Shown here piece after piece: positions 25,335-32,700 of a stretch of 32,700 bases of DNA. Location: assembly GCA_016781505.1 (NCBI GenBank), contig JADDQF010000052.1:1-32700 (forward strand), written 5' to 3'. The position numbers were made by a program, and so were the translations under genes. Position 1 is the first letter of the stretch. The number at the start of each line of letters is the position of its first letter. This DNA comes from a bacterium (lineage in GTDB: Bacteria; Chloroflexota; Chloroflexia; Chloroflexales; Kallotenuaceae). A model generated the notes under the pieces. That model was not told the origin of the DNA. It saw nothing but the letters and a program-made list of their open reading frames with translations, and ran no database searches.

Positions 25335-26138
25335 TTACGCACGGTCTCCCGCATAGCCCAGCCGCCGCTCAATGGTCCGGGCTGCATCACACACAAGCTG
25401 AGCCAGACCGGCTGCACGCTGATCGTCGATCCGGGTAATCGGTACGGATACGCTGATTGCCGCGATAATTGCCCCGGTTGCATCATGGACGGGCGCGCCC
25501 ACGCAGCGAAGCTCGGGACTAACCTCGCCATTGTCGGCCGCGAACCCTTGCGCTCGAACCGCTGCCAGCTCGCGCTTAAGCTCAGGCAGCGCGGTGATCG
25601 TGCGCTCCGTCAAACGTTCCAACGCCACATCGGCCAGGAGCTGCTCCACAGCCGCCTCGCACAGACCGCTCAACAATGCTTTGCCCAAGGCTGTGGCATG
25701 CGCGGGCAGTTGGCCGCCGATCTGCGCAGCCAGCCGCACATGATGCGTGCCGTCATGCTTGCCAATGTACAGGATATGCCGGCCGTGCAGCATAGCCAGC
25801 TGAACCGTTTCACCACAGCGGCCCACAAGATCAGTCGCTACCGCTTCAAAGGCGTCAAGGAGATTGGTTTGGCGGCCGTACGCCGCTCCTACCACGAGTG
25901 CCTGCGGGCCGAGCTGGTAGCGCTTGGTTGTGCTGTCCTTGATCACAAACCCGCGCTGCTCCAGCGTCGTCAAAACCGCGTGCAGGCTGCTTTTGGCTTG
26001 GCCTAGCACACGGCTGATCTCGCTCACGCCCAAGCCCTGCTGGAGCGCTGCGAGCAGTTGCAGAATAGCTAATGCCCGGTCTACAGCAGGCGAGGGCGGT
26101 TTTTGGATGGCAGGACTGGTGTTCGTCATTTGGAACAT
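25335..26138 (-). CDS. IclR-family regulator of the pentose-acid cluster
   Basis: This 267-residue protein has the IclR winged helix (LGVSEISRVLGQAKSSLHAVLTTL) and a GAF-like effector domain (GETVQLAMLHGRHILYIGK, then PAHATALGKALL). IclR proteins of sugar-acid pathways, such as KdgR, respond to keto-deoxy acids, so 2-keto-3-deoxy-xylonate is a reasonable inducer. ATGs at 26138 and 26129 are both possible and neither has a clear ribosome site; an operator-like repeat overlaps the first. It heads the operon iclR-FAH-ALDH-dehydratase and is divergent from the zinc dehydrogenase operon. Its promoter, at 26162-26190, is strong. Confidence 0.9.
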   Translation of the reverse strand: MFQMTNTSPAIQKPPSPAVDRALAILQLLAALQQGLGVSEISRVLGQAKSSLHAVLTTLEQRGFVIKDSTTKRYQLGPQALVVGAAYGRQTNLLDAFEAVATDLVGRCGETVQLAMLHGRHILYIGKHDGTHHVRLAAQIGGQLPAHATALGKALLSGLCEAAVEQLLADVALERLTERTITALPELKRELAAVRAQGFAADNGEVSPELRCVGAPVHDATGAIIAAISVSVPITRIDDQRAAGLAQLVCDAARTIERRLGYAGDRA

Positions 26139-26190
26139 TGTTCAATATACGGAATGCTGCTATGATAGAAGCGCAGAACGTGCTTGTCAA
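26133..26190. promoter_or_regulatory. Overlapping divergent promoters with an IclR-type operator
   Basis: Minus strand: TTGACA (26185-26190), 17 bases, TATCAT (26162-26167). Plus strand: TTGTTC (26138-26143), 17 bases, TATGAT (26161-26166). The two -10 boxes share the same seven bases, TATGATA. GAACATTGTTC (26133-26143), an 11-bp inverted repeat resembling the KdgR box of the IclR family, covers the plus -35 and the start of the iclR transcript. One bound repressor could silence both operons. Sites are seen directly; the regulator is inferred. Confidence 0.75.
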
Positions 26191-26256
26191 GAATGGACGC
26201 ACCTCTTACGCGTCGACGGCGTTACAGCGGCCATGGGGGTGCGGCATGGAGGAATG

Positions 26257-27273
26257 ATGCGTGCACTAATGTATGAGGGTCCCTGGCAAATGCCGCTCCG
26301 CGATGTGCCCGAGCCAACTCCCGGGCCGGACGAGGTCGTCGTTTCCGTGCAGGCAGCCGGTATTTGCGGCTCGGATATTCACGGCTTTACTGGCTCAACC
26401 GGGCGGCGTACACCGGGTATCGTGATGGGCCACGAATTTAGCGGCAAGGTTGCCGCGGTAGGCTCCAACGTGCAGAAGTATGCCGTGGGCGATCGGGTGG
26501 TCGTGCAGCCACTGCATCGCTGCGGGACGTGCGCAATGTGTCGGGCGGGGCGCGGCAATATTTGTCAAAACCGCACCTTGATCGGCATGAACAAGCACGG
26601 CGCTTATGCGGATGCCGTCAGCGTGCCGCAAACACAGCTGTATCGCTTGCCCGACGATCTTTCCTATGCCGACGGCGCGTGGACCGAGCCGCTCTCGGTT
26701 GCGCTGCACGCCGTCGCGATCACGCCCCTCAACATGATGGATACGGTTGTGGTGGTTGGCGCCGGGCCGATCGGCTTACTAACCGTGCAGGCGGCACGGC
26801 TGCGGGGCGCCGGAACCATTATTGTTACGGATCGCAGCCCGCATCGGTTGGAGATTGCCCGCCAGCTTGGCGCAGATCAGGTCGTGAACGTCGCCGATGC
26901 CGATCCGGTCGCGCTGGTGCAGCAGGCGACGGATGGCCTGGGTGCAGACGTTACGTTTGAGGCCGTGGGTATTACGCCGACGGTCCAGCAAGCGCTGGCG
27001 GTAACGCGGATCGGCGGCAACATCACCTGGATCGGCAACTCGCAGCCCGAGGTCACGCTCAACATGCAGCAGGTTGTCACGCGCGAAATCACAATCCGCG
27101 GTACGTACGGCTTTGACCAAGAATTTGGGCAGGCGATTGAATTGCTGCGAACCCGCCGGGTCGACGTCGCCCCATTAACTGAGCGGGTGGCATCACTAGC
27201 GGAGGGACCACAGCTGTTCCAGGATCTGGCCCAAGGCAAGCTGGATGCTCTCAAGGTGATCTTGCAGCCATGA
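26257..27273 (+). CDS. Zinc-dependent alcohol (sugar) dehydrogenase, MDR family
   Basis: This 338-residue medium-chain dehydrogenase has catalytic zinc ligands Cys37 (GICGSD), His59-Glu60 (GHEFSG) and Glu144 (WTEPLSVALH). The structural zinc Cys are at 89, 92, 95 and 103, and the NAD site is GAGPIG (168-173). Asp192 after the second strand favours NAD over NADP. In this cluster it could oxidise an aldopentose or a sugar alcohol; threonine, sorbitol and galactitol dehydrogenases share the fold. The ATG at 26257 was chosen for its GGAGG five bases upstream; another ATG directly precedes it. Its stop overlaps the next gene by ATGA, showing translational coupling. The frame remains open upstream through iclR, without meaning. 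Confidence 0.88.
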   Translation: MRALMYEGPWQMPLRDVPEPTPGPDEVVVSVQAAGICGSDIHGFTGSTGRRTPGIVMGHEFSGKVAAVGSNVQKYAVGDRVVVQPLHRCGTCAMCRAGRGNICQNRTLIGMNKHGAYADAVSVPQTQLYRLPDDLSYADGAWTEPLSVALHAVAITPLNMMDTVVVVGAGPIGLLTVQAARLRGAGTIIVTDRSPHRLEIARQLGADQVVNVADADPVALVQQATDGLGADVTFEAVGITPTVQQALAVTRIGGNITWIGNSQPEVTLNMQQVVTREITIRGTYGFDQEFGQAIELLRTRRVDVAPLTERVASLAEGPQLFQDLAQGKLDALKVILQP

Positions 27274-28370
27274 AGGAGCAGATCGGCACAGCCATCATTG
27301 GCCCGGGCAAGGTAGCACATACCCACGCCCAAATCTTGGCCTCCCTGCCGCAATCGCGCTTTGTCGCGGTGTCCGGGCGCAACGCCGAGCGGACAGGAGC
27401 GTTTGCGGCGCAGTACGGCGTGCAGCCTTACACCGATCTTCCGACTATGCTGCAAGATCAGGCTGTCGAGCTGGTGATCGTGTGTACGCCGCATCCCCAG
27501 CACGCCGAGCAGGCGATCATGGCGGCGGAAGCGGGCGTACATGTGCTGATCGAAAAGCCGATGGCGATCACGGCGGCGGAGTGCGGCCAGATGATCGCGG
27601 CTGCGCGCAAAAGCGGCGTGAAGCTCGGGGTGATCAGCCAGCGGCGGCTGTATCCGTCCGCTCAGCGGGTTAGGGCAGCAATCGATAATGGCAAAATCGG
27701 CCATCCAATCTTGGGGACGCTCACGTTGCTGGGCTGGCGCAGTCCCGAGTATTACACTATGGATGCGTGGCGTGGAACATGGCAGGGCGAGGGCGGTGGG
27801 GTGCTGGTCAACCAGGCGGTGCATCAGCTCGATCTGTTTCAATGGTTGATGGGACCAATCGCCGAGGTGTCGGGCTATGTCGCCAATCTCAACCACCCGT
27901 CCATCGAGGTTGAAGACACGGCGGTGGCTGTGGTGCGCTGCCACAGTGGGGCGTTGGGCGCCATCGTCGCCAGCAACAGCCAGAATCCGGGCTTGTACGG
28001 CAATGTCCATGTGCACGGCTCGAACGGCGCCTCAATCGGGGTGCAGACCGATGGCGGCTCGATGTTTATATCGGGCGTGACCACCGCTGTCGAGCCGCCG
28101 ATCAACGATCTTTGGACTGTGCCGGGCGAAGCCGAACTTCTAGCGGCCTGGCAAGCTGAGGATCGCGCCCTAGCCGCGAAGATCGACATCATGTCGCATT
28201 ACCATCGGCTCCAGATCGAGGATTTTTTGGACGCGGTCATCGCGGATCGGCCACCGCTGGTGCCGGGCACCGAGGGCCGTAACGCCGTCGAGCTGTTCGA
28301 GGCGATCTACCGCTCACAGCGCGAGCAGGGCCCGATCCGCTTGCCGTTAGGAGGCGCGGGCGACGCATGA
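27270..28370 (+). CDS. Gfo/Idh/MocA-family oxidoreductase
   Basis: The 366-residue protein has an N-terminal Rossmann fold (AIIGPGKVAHTHAQIL, residues 8-23) and the family signature Glu95-Lys96-Pro97 in VLIEKPMAI. The C-terminal Gfo/Idh sheet includes the NQAVHQLDLFQWLMG active-site helix. These enzymes oxidise or reduce sugars and their acids with tightly bound or free NAD(P). Coupled to the zinc dehydrogenase by a four-base overlap, it may be the pentose 1-dehydrogenase or act on a side product. It could also reverse a keto-sugar step together with its partner. It ends 32 bp from the convergent aldo/keto reductase gene. Confidence 0.9.
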   Translation: MKEQIGTAIIGPGKVAHTHAQILASLPQSRFVAVSGRNAERTGAFAAQYGVQPYTDLPTMLQDQAVELVIVCTPHPQHAEQAIMAAEAGVHVLIEKPMAITAAECGQMIAAARKSGVKLGVISQRRLYPSAQRVRAAIDNGKIGHPILGTLTLLGWRSPEYYTMDAWRGTWQGEGGGVLVNQAVHQLDLFQWLMGPIAEVSGYVANLNHPSIEVEDTAVAVVRCHSGALGAIVASNSQNPGLYGNVHVHGSNGASIGVQTDGGSMFISGVTTAVEPPINDLWTVPGEAELLAAWQAEDRALAAKIDIMSHYHRLQIEDFLDAVIADRPPLVPGTEGRNAVELFEAIYRSQREQGPIRLPLGGAGDA

Positions 28371-28402
28371 TGCGCCGCCCGTGCCTGTTTTGCCCGAGCT
28401 GG

Positions 28403-29371
28403 TTACCAGGCGTAAGCCTCCGGCGCCTCGCCGCCCGGTCCGGGAAAGATTTGGTCGAGCTGCGCGAGGTGCTCCGAACCAAGCTGTACCTCCAGCGCCG
28501 CTAACGTCGCATCGAGCTGCTCGCGGGTACGGGGACCAATGATCGGCGCCGTTACCGCCGGATTATGCAGCAGCCACGCCAGCGCTACATCCGCCGGTTG
28601 TGCGCCAAGCTCTCGGCAGAAGGCCTCGTATGCCTCCAGCTTGGGACGGTACTGGTCAATTTTTTGCTGCATGCTGTCGGCTGCGCGGCGGCCCGTGCTC
28701 GCTTTTTCGAGTGCGCCGGCCAGGAGACCACCGCCGAGCGGACTCCACGGAATGACGCCGACGCCAAAGGCGCGACACGCTGGCAAGACCTCCAACTCAA
28801 TCGTGCGCGCCGTTAAGTTGTACAAGCTTTGCTCCGAGACAAGCCCCAGGAAATGTCGCTGCTGGGCAACGCAGTTCGCGTGGGTGATATGCCAGCCCGC
28901 AAAGTTGCTACTGCCGACATACAGAACTTTGCCTTCACGCACAAGCTGTTCCATCGCCTGCCAAATCTCATCCCAGGGCGTGTTACGATCAACGTGGTGC
29001 ATCTGGTACAGATCGATATGGTCGGTTTTGAGCCGGCGCAAGCTATCCTCACATGCCCGGCGAATATGATACGCCGACAAGCCGCGGTCGTTGGGTCCTT
29101 CCCCCATCGCCCCATACACTTTTGTCGCGAGCACGATGCGCTCGCGCCGCCCGCCCTGTGCCAGCCAGCGTCCAATGATCTCTTCCGTAAAGCCGAGATG
29201 AATTTCTCGGCCATAGCGGTTGGCTGTGTCAAAAAAGTTGATGCCGTGTTCCAAGGCCTGGTCCATGATGGCAAAGCTATCGGCCTCGCTGGTTTGCTGG
29301 CCGAAATTCATGGTGCCTAGGCAAAGCGGGCTAACCCGAAGACCCGTGCGACCGAGCTGACGATACTGCAT
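28403..29371 (-). CDS. Aldo/keto reductase
   Basis: The 322-residue protein starts MQYRQLGRTGLRVSPLCLGTMNFG, as expected for this superfamily. It carries the tetrad Asp48 (FDTANRYG), Tyr53, Lys84 (LATKVYG) and a His at 125-126 (YQMHHVD). It would reduce aldehydes or sugars with NADPH in the cytoplasm; the YajO/YghZ-like group fits best. The ATG at 29371 was chosen by similarity; an ATG at 29389 would add six residues and has no better ribosome site. It faces the Gfo/Idh gene and precedes the aldose epimerase gene on the other side. A role in pentose metabolism is likely from context only. Confidence 0.9.
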   Translation of the reverse strand: MQYRQLGRTGLRVSPLCLGTMNFGQQTSEADSFAIMDQALEHGINFFDTANRYGREIHLGFTEEIIGRWLAQGGRRERIVLATKVYGAMGEGPNDRGLSAYHIRRACEDSLRRLKTDHIDLYQMHHVDRNTPWDEIWQAMEQLVREGKVLYVGSSNFAGWHITHANCVAQQRHFLGLVSEQSLYNLTARTIELEVLPACRAFGVGVIPWSPLGGGLLAGALEKASTGRRAADSMQQKIDQYRPKLEAYEAFCRELGAQPADVALAWLLHNPAVTAPIIGPRTREQLDATLAALEVQLGSEHLAQLDQIFPGPGGEAPEAYAW

Positions 29372-29491
29372 GGCTGGTCCGCCTTTCATGAATGATGAGG
29401 TACAGATATGTACGTCAAACAGGTGTCATGTTGCTTGTGATACAGCACCAAAGCGTCTTACATTGTCAGCCTGTATTTGTACGAATCCCCC

Positions 29492-30547
29492 TTAGTCTCG
29501 GGTCCTAAACCGATACATGGTTGTCTGCCTGAAGGTTTCGCCTGGCCGTAGCACAGTTGATGGGAACTGCGGCTGATTAGGAGAGTCCGGAAAGTGCTGG
29601 GTTTCCAAACATAAACCGGCATGCTTCTCGTAGCGCTGGCCCCCCTTGCCGGTCAAACTGCCATCCAGCAGATTGCCAGAGTAGAATTGGACTCCAGGCT
29701 GCGTCGTGTATGTTTCCATCACCCGCCCCGTTGTCGACTCATACAGGCGCGCCGCCAGCCCTAAGCTTCCGGCTCCCTGATCCAGCACCCAGTTATGGTC
29801 ATATCCCTGCCCGTTGCGAAGCTGCTCGTCGTCGGCTCCAATATGAAGCCCAATCGCTTTGGGGGCTGTGAAGTCCATCGGTGTGCCGTGCACGGGACGG
29901 ATCTCCCCCAGCGGGATCGAGGTTTGGTCCACCGGGAGGAAATGCGCTGCGACCAGTTCCAACTCGTGGTCAAGGATGCTCCCGTGCCCGGCAAGGTTGA
30001 AGTACGCATGGTTGGTGAGATTGATGATGGTATCCTGGTCGGCGGTCGCGGCGTAGTCGATCCGTAGCTCGTCCTGGTCGCTCAGCGTGTACACAACCAT
30101 GACGGACAGGTTTCCCGGATAGCCTTCCTCGCCATCGCGGCTGTCGTACCGCAACTCCAGGCTTGGTCCGTCGGGGGATGTTTGATCGCTGGCGCTCCAA
30201 ACGGCGCGATGAAAACCACGTGGACCACCATGGAGATGATTCGGTCCATTGTTACGAGCCAGCGTGTAGCTGCGCCCATTGAGCTCGAAACGGCCATGTG
30301 CGATGCGGTTGGCGAAGCGCCCAACCAGGCTGCCAAAGTACGGATGGTCGATCAGATACGGCTGCAGGGTGTCGAAACCGAGCACTACATCCGCAAGCTG
30401 GCCCAGCCGATCCGGTACGCGTAGTGCCAGCAGAGTCCCGCCGTAGGTCATAATGCTTGCTTCCAGCCGGTTGCCGTTCGTCAAGGTGTAGCGCTCGATC
30501 GAAATGCCGTCCTCGGTTGTCCCAAAGGTGTCGCGTGTGATTGGCAT
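29492..30547 (-). CDS. galM: Aldose 1-epimerase (mutarotase)
   Basis: This 351-residue GalM-type beta-sandwich enzyme interconverts the alpha and beta anomers of aldoses. The catalytic residues are in place: Arg81 (FANRIAHG), His106 (NHLHGG), acid His180 (TNHAYFNL) and base Glu315 (CLETQHFPDSPN), close to His96, His170 and Glu304 of the Lactococcus enzyme. It has no signal peptide. The ATG at 30547 follows GAGGAG. Supplying the right anomer to a sugar 1-dehydrogenase fits the neighbouring oxidative pentose cluster. An inverted repeat (30569-30594) sits just before its ribosome site and may regulate it. Confidence 0.93.
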   Translation of the reverse strand: MPITRDTFGTTEDGISIERYTLTNGNRLEASIMTYGGTLLALRVPDRLGQLADVVLGFDTLQPYLIDHPYFGSLVGRFANRIAHGRFELNGRSYTLARNNGPNHLHGGPRGFHRAVWSASDQTSPDGPSLELRYDSRDGEEGYPGNLSVMVVYTLSDQDELRIDYAATADQDTIINLTNHAYFNLAGHGSILDHELELVAAHFLPVDQTSIPLGEIRPVHGTPMDFTAPKAIGLHIGADDEQLRNGQGYDHNWVLDQGAGSLGLAARLYESTTGRVMETYTTQPGVQFYSGNLLDGSLTGKGGQRYEKHAGLCLETQHFPDSPNQPQFPSTVLRPGETFRQTTMYRFRTRD

Positions 30548-30568
30548 CAAGAAACTCCTCAGAAGCGT

Positions 30569-30594
30569 GGCATTGGCCGACCTGGCCAAATGCC
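30569..30594 (-). promoter_or_regulatory. Stem-loop just upstream of the galM ribosome site
   Basis: GGCATTGGCC (30569-30578) and GGCCAAATGCC (30584-30594) pair with one bulged base around a five-base loop, about ten bases before the galM Shine-Dalgarno. It could be an operator or an mRNA structure affecting translation. Confidence 0.4.
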
Positions 30595-30678
30595 GTAGCT
30601 GATTACAGGTTTCGTATGAGGCCGACTGACCGCGCCTATCTTGCTGCAGCCCGGCTCGTGGCAAGAGTTACATTCATC

Positions 30679-30690
30679 TGCTTGCAAGCA
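30679..30690. promoter_or_regulatory. Perfect 12-bp palindrome upstream of galM
   Basis: TGCTTGCAAGCA is self-complementary and lies 132 bp before the galM start. It has the size of a repressor site, but its centre differs from the LacI-type operator at 20387. No promoter was recognised next to it. Confidence 0.3.
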
Positions 30691-31243
30691 AGGCCGCCAG
30701 GTTGCGGCCGGTAAACTGGTGTCGCTCCTTCCCATGGTCCGTCACGCACTAACAGCCCAGCAGCAATAGTAGCACCAGCGTGCCGAGAGCTCAGTCATTC
30801 CACTCCAGAATTTAGCCGTTGCAAGCATACCGACGTGGTCAACTATGAACAGCTCCTGGTTCGCGCAGCTTGTCCGGTTGGCTCGGAAGGCTGCCGCACC
30901 GCTCAACAAGCTGCCTTGGTCAACAGCACACTTGCTGCAAGGCCACTCAGCTGCCGGTGCTTGCACTGTTTGATCAATATGACGCTCTGCGATCTGGAGT
31001 GCTTGCCCTCACCCGTTTGGTCTCACCGCCGCAGGACCTTTTATACGACATAGGCTTGCTATACTTCCGTTCGCAAGGGTGGACAGCAGTCGTACAGCAG
31101 CGTGTGCTCCAGTTGCTGTTTCGTCCATCGTTCAGCAGCAAAGCCATACCGACCAGGTGATCTCGTAAAGACCGGTGGCGGTGTCGCTGCATCGCCGCAT
31201 TTCGTTTTCGGGTGCGCCCACCAATCGCGAAGAGACGAAAATC

Positions 31244-32530
31244 GTGTTCCACAAACACTGGCCCGGCCGTCTCACGGTCGCGATCCTGCTCCATGCTCTC
31301 CTTGTGCTAGGGGCTTGCGCTCCCGCGCCCCAGGCAGCATTGCAGCACGCCAAGCGCTGGGTGGACCAGCCGGTTATCGCCGCCGCGGTAAATCAACCCC
31401 AACCAGTTCAGCTACCGCCGCCAAGGCCCACCCCGACCGCGGTTCCAACCCTGACGCCAAGTCCGATACCCACGCCATCACCCGCCTCGCCAACGGCTAC
31501 GCCCTTGCCGACGGCAACACCCCTGCCGACCGCAACGCCGGTGCTGCCCCCAAATCCGCTCGCCGATCAGCTGGATGCTTACCTTTCCCGCATGGTTCAA
31601 GCCGGCCGATTCCAAGGCAGCGTCCTTGTCGCGCGCAACGGTACGATTTTGCTGAGCAAGGGCTATGGCTGGGCTAATCGCGCGCAGCAGGTGCCGAATA
31701 CCTCGCAAACGCGCTTCCGCCTGGCCTCGGTTTCGAAGCAGTTTACGGCCATGGCGATTATGCACCTTCAAGCTCAGGGCAAACTATCGGTGCATGACTC
31801 GATCTGCGACTATCTGGCGAACTGCCCGGCCCACTGGCGCCCGATCACGATCCATCACTTATTGACGCATACGTCCGGCCTACCCAATTACACGGATTTT
31901 CCTAGCTTTGGTGCAACCCGCACGGTGCAAACCACGCCCGGGGAGTTGGTGGCGCGCTTTCGACAGCGTCGCTTGCTGTCTCAGCCGGGCAAGGTCTTCC
32001 AATACGAGAACTCAGACTACGTGGTGTTGGCGCTGCTGATTGAGCAGGTTTCCGGACAATCCTATGCCGACTTGCTGCGGGACGTGATCTTCGCACCGCT
32101 CGGCATGAACGCCAGTGGCATCGCTCCCAGCACTCCCGAGCTCCGTGTCGATGCCCTTGGCTACCGCCGTCTTGGACAAGCATCGCCGCCGCTCGACCCG
32201 TCCACGCTGTACGGCTGTGGCTCGCTGGCTTCGACGGTCGAGGATTTGTACCGCTGGAGCGAAGCCCTTTCCACGGATCGGCTCCTGCCTGCCGCGGAGT
32301 TGCAGCAGATATTCACGCCGTATGCCCGGAGCTATGGGTATGGCTGGTTCATCGAACGATCAGGCGACAGGCTGCGGATTGGCCATCCAGGCAGAATCGA
32401 CGGATTCTCAACCTCAATAGCCCGTTATCCCGAACAAGGCGTGACGGTGATTGTGCTCAGCAATCTGTGGTCGGTCGACGCCGATGGCATCAGCGCGCGG
32501 TTGGTCGATCTGGTCTTCAAGCACCCCTAA
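31244..32530 (+). CDS. Lipoprotein serine hydrolase (beta-lactamase/DD-peptidase-like)
   Basis: The 428-residue protein begins with a lipoprotein signal (MFHKHWPGRLTVAILLHALL, then VLGAC with lipid-anchored Cys25). A Pro/Thr-rich stalk (about 60-103, including TPLPTATPLPTATP) carries a class C beta-lactamase-like domain. Its motifs are Ser162-x-x-Lys165 (ASVSKQF), Tyr254-Glu-Asn256 (YENSDY) and His381-Pro-Gly383. Such enzymes include DD-peptidases, esterases and beta-lactamases; the first two are commoner with a His-x-Gly motif. GTG at 31244 was chosen because it gives a perfect signal peptide after GAAGAG; a GTG at 31175 would bury the signal. It resembles the C-terminal domain of the fusion at 9299-11920, but the two are diverged. 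Confidence 0.87.
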   Translation: MFHKHWPGRLTVAILLHALLVLGACAPAPQAALQHAKRWVDQPVIAAAVNQPQPVQLPPPRPTPTAVPTLTPSPIPTPSPASPTATPLPTATPLPTATPVLPPNPLADQLDAYLSRMVQAGRFQGSVLVARNGTILLSKGYGWANRAQQVPNTSQTRFRLASVSKQFTAMAIMHLQAQGKLSVHDSICDYLANCPAHWRPITIHHLLTHTSGLPNYTDFPSFGATRTVQTTPGELVARFRQRRLLSQPGKVFQYENSDYVVLALLIEQVSGQSYADLLRDVIFAPLGMNASGIAPSTPELRVDALGYRRLGQASPPLDPSTLYGCGSLASTVEDLYRWSEALSTDRLLPAAELQQIFTPYARSYGYGWFIERSGDRLRIGHPGRIDGFSTSIARYPEQGVTVIVLSNLWSVDADGISARLVDLVFKHP

Positions 32531-32700
32531 GACGACCCCCACAATTTCGGGCTGTTGTGCTCCAATTCGCATGCATTCATTGGTAACGCTTTGCCGTAGC
32601 GACTTACCAGGTGAAACCTTAACTTGACGTACAGCGCTGTTTTGGTGTACAAGCTAAGGCGTGGTGCAATCCCACGTTTCTCCTTGCTTGGCTCAACATT
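32531..32700 (+). promoter_or_regulatory. Window tail with a possible promoter
   Basis: The last 170 bp have no gene. TTGACG near 32624 is followed after 16 bases by TGTACA, with the palindrome ACAGCGCTGT between them and a near-match of CTTG-GTACA to TGTACAAG around it. This may be an operator-bearing promoter for a gene beyond the window. Confidence 0.3.

Larger units (their letters stand above)
30548..31243. other. 696-bp intergenic region between divergent galM and serine hydrolase
   Basis: I find no coding frame with family features. It holds the galM leader repeats (30569-30594 and 30679-30690) and a TATACT (31060-31065) that could be the -10 of the downstream lipoprotein gene, with no good -35. 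Plus-strand frames at 30835-31160 look random in composition. Confidence 0.5.

Noticed and set aside
25924-26256. Extended start of the zinc dehydrogenase inside iclR
   Set aside because: The family begins at MRALMYEGPW, and a GGAGG lies just before 26257; the upstream part is antisense to iclR and contains both promoters.
26877-28016. A 379-codon minus-strand frame opposite the zinc dehydrogenase and Gfo/Idh genes
   Set aside because: It lies antisense to two genes with full family motifs, has no family features of its own and is rich in His, Arg and Cys, as expected of GC-rich shadow frames.
31424-31560. Repeated CCNACN-type units as a possible DNA repeat or CRISPR-like array
   Set aside because: They are in-frame codons for a Pro/Thr-rich protein stalk, with no spacers or conserved direct repeat.
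31102-31677. A 191-codon plus-strand frame overlapping the lipoprotein gene
   Set aside because: It is out of frame with the lipoprotein signal, stalk and catalytic motifs, and has no family features.
1-32700. tRNA, rRNA and CRISPR arrays
   Set aside because: I looked for T-loop motifs, rRNA-like stretches and regularly spaced repeats by eye and found none; a covariance scan could still find something missed.

Overview
This window is a piece of a moderately GC-rich bacterial chromosome. No rRNA, tRNA or single-copy marker gene is present, so taxonomy is an inference. The mix of Pro/Thr-rich surface stalks, glyoxalase-type ring-cleavage dioxygenases, GH1/GH43 sugar enzymes, a YjhG-type dehydratase and IS6/IS630 remnants fits a Chloroflexota-like saprophyte, with modest confidence only.

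Layout. (1) 1-1570 is mobile and accessory DNA: the 3' part of an IS6-type transposase, a decayed IS630 transposase, and a PemK/MazF toxin with a ribbon-helix-helix antitoxin behind its own promoter and operator. (2) 1808-5854 (minus) holds a MarR regulator and two DHA2 (EmrB/QacA) drug exporters; the second exporter carries a frameshift near its 3' end. (3) 6044-8718 (plus) holds a second MarR regulator whose promoter and start codon lie in a 42-bp near-perfect palindrome, then two tandem ring-cleaving dioxygenases with a matching operator upstream. (4) 8719-12807 has a long structured intergenic region, an 873-residue fusion of a membrane acyltransferase with a serine beta-lactamase-like domain, and a convergent exported metallopeptidase. 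(5) 13026-20251 is a plant-glycan region: GH43 glycosidase, divergent sugar-type MFS permease, xylulokinase, a probable C-terminal scrap of a sugar isomerase, GH1 beta-glucosidase and a LacI regulator. (6) 20558-20761 is a small, highly charged orphan protein. (7) 20876-28370 is a non-phosphorylative pentose (Weimberg-type) cluster. An IclR regulator, an FAH-family dehydratase, an aldehyde dehydrogenase and a YjhG-family xylonate dehydratase form one minus-strand operon. A zinc alcohol dehydrogenase and a Gfo/Idh oxidoreductase form the divergent operon. The two operons share overlapping promoters. An aldo/keto reductase and an aldose 1-epimerase follow. (8) 31244-32530 is a lipoprotein serine hydrolase on a Pro/Thr-rich stalk.

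How the genes fit together. GH43 and GH1 enzymes would release pentose and glucose from oligosaccharides, the MFS permease would import them, and the epimerase would equilibrate the anomers. Xylulose could enter the pentose phosphate pathway through xylulokinase. The only visible trace of an isomerase is a fragment. The oxidative cluster encodes all steps from aldonate to 2-oxoglutarate, plus candidate sugar dehydrogenases. The locus may therefore record a shift from the isomerase route to the oxidative route, although an isomerase could lie elsewhere in the genome. The MarR modules look like separate stress units for quinone or phenolic compounds and for drug efflux.

The strongest regulatory signals are the shared-minus-10 divergent promoter at 26133-26190, the marR palindrome at 6044-6085 with its partner at 6545-6560, and the toxin-antitoxin operator at 1520-1563.
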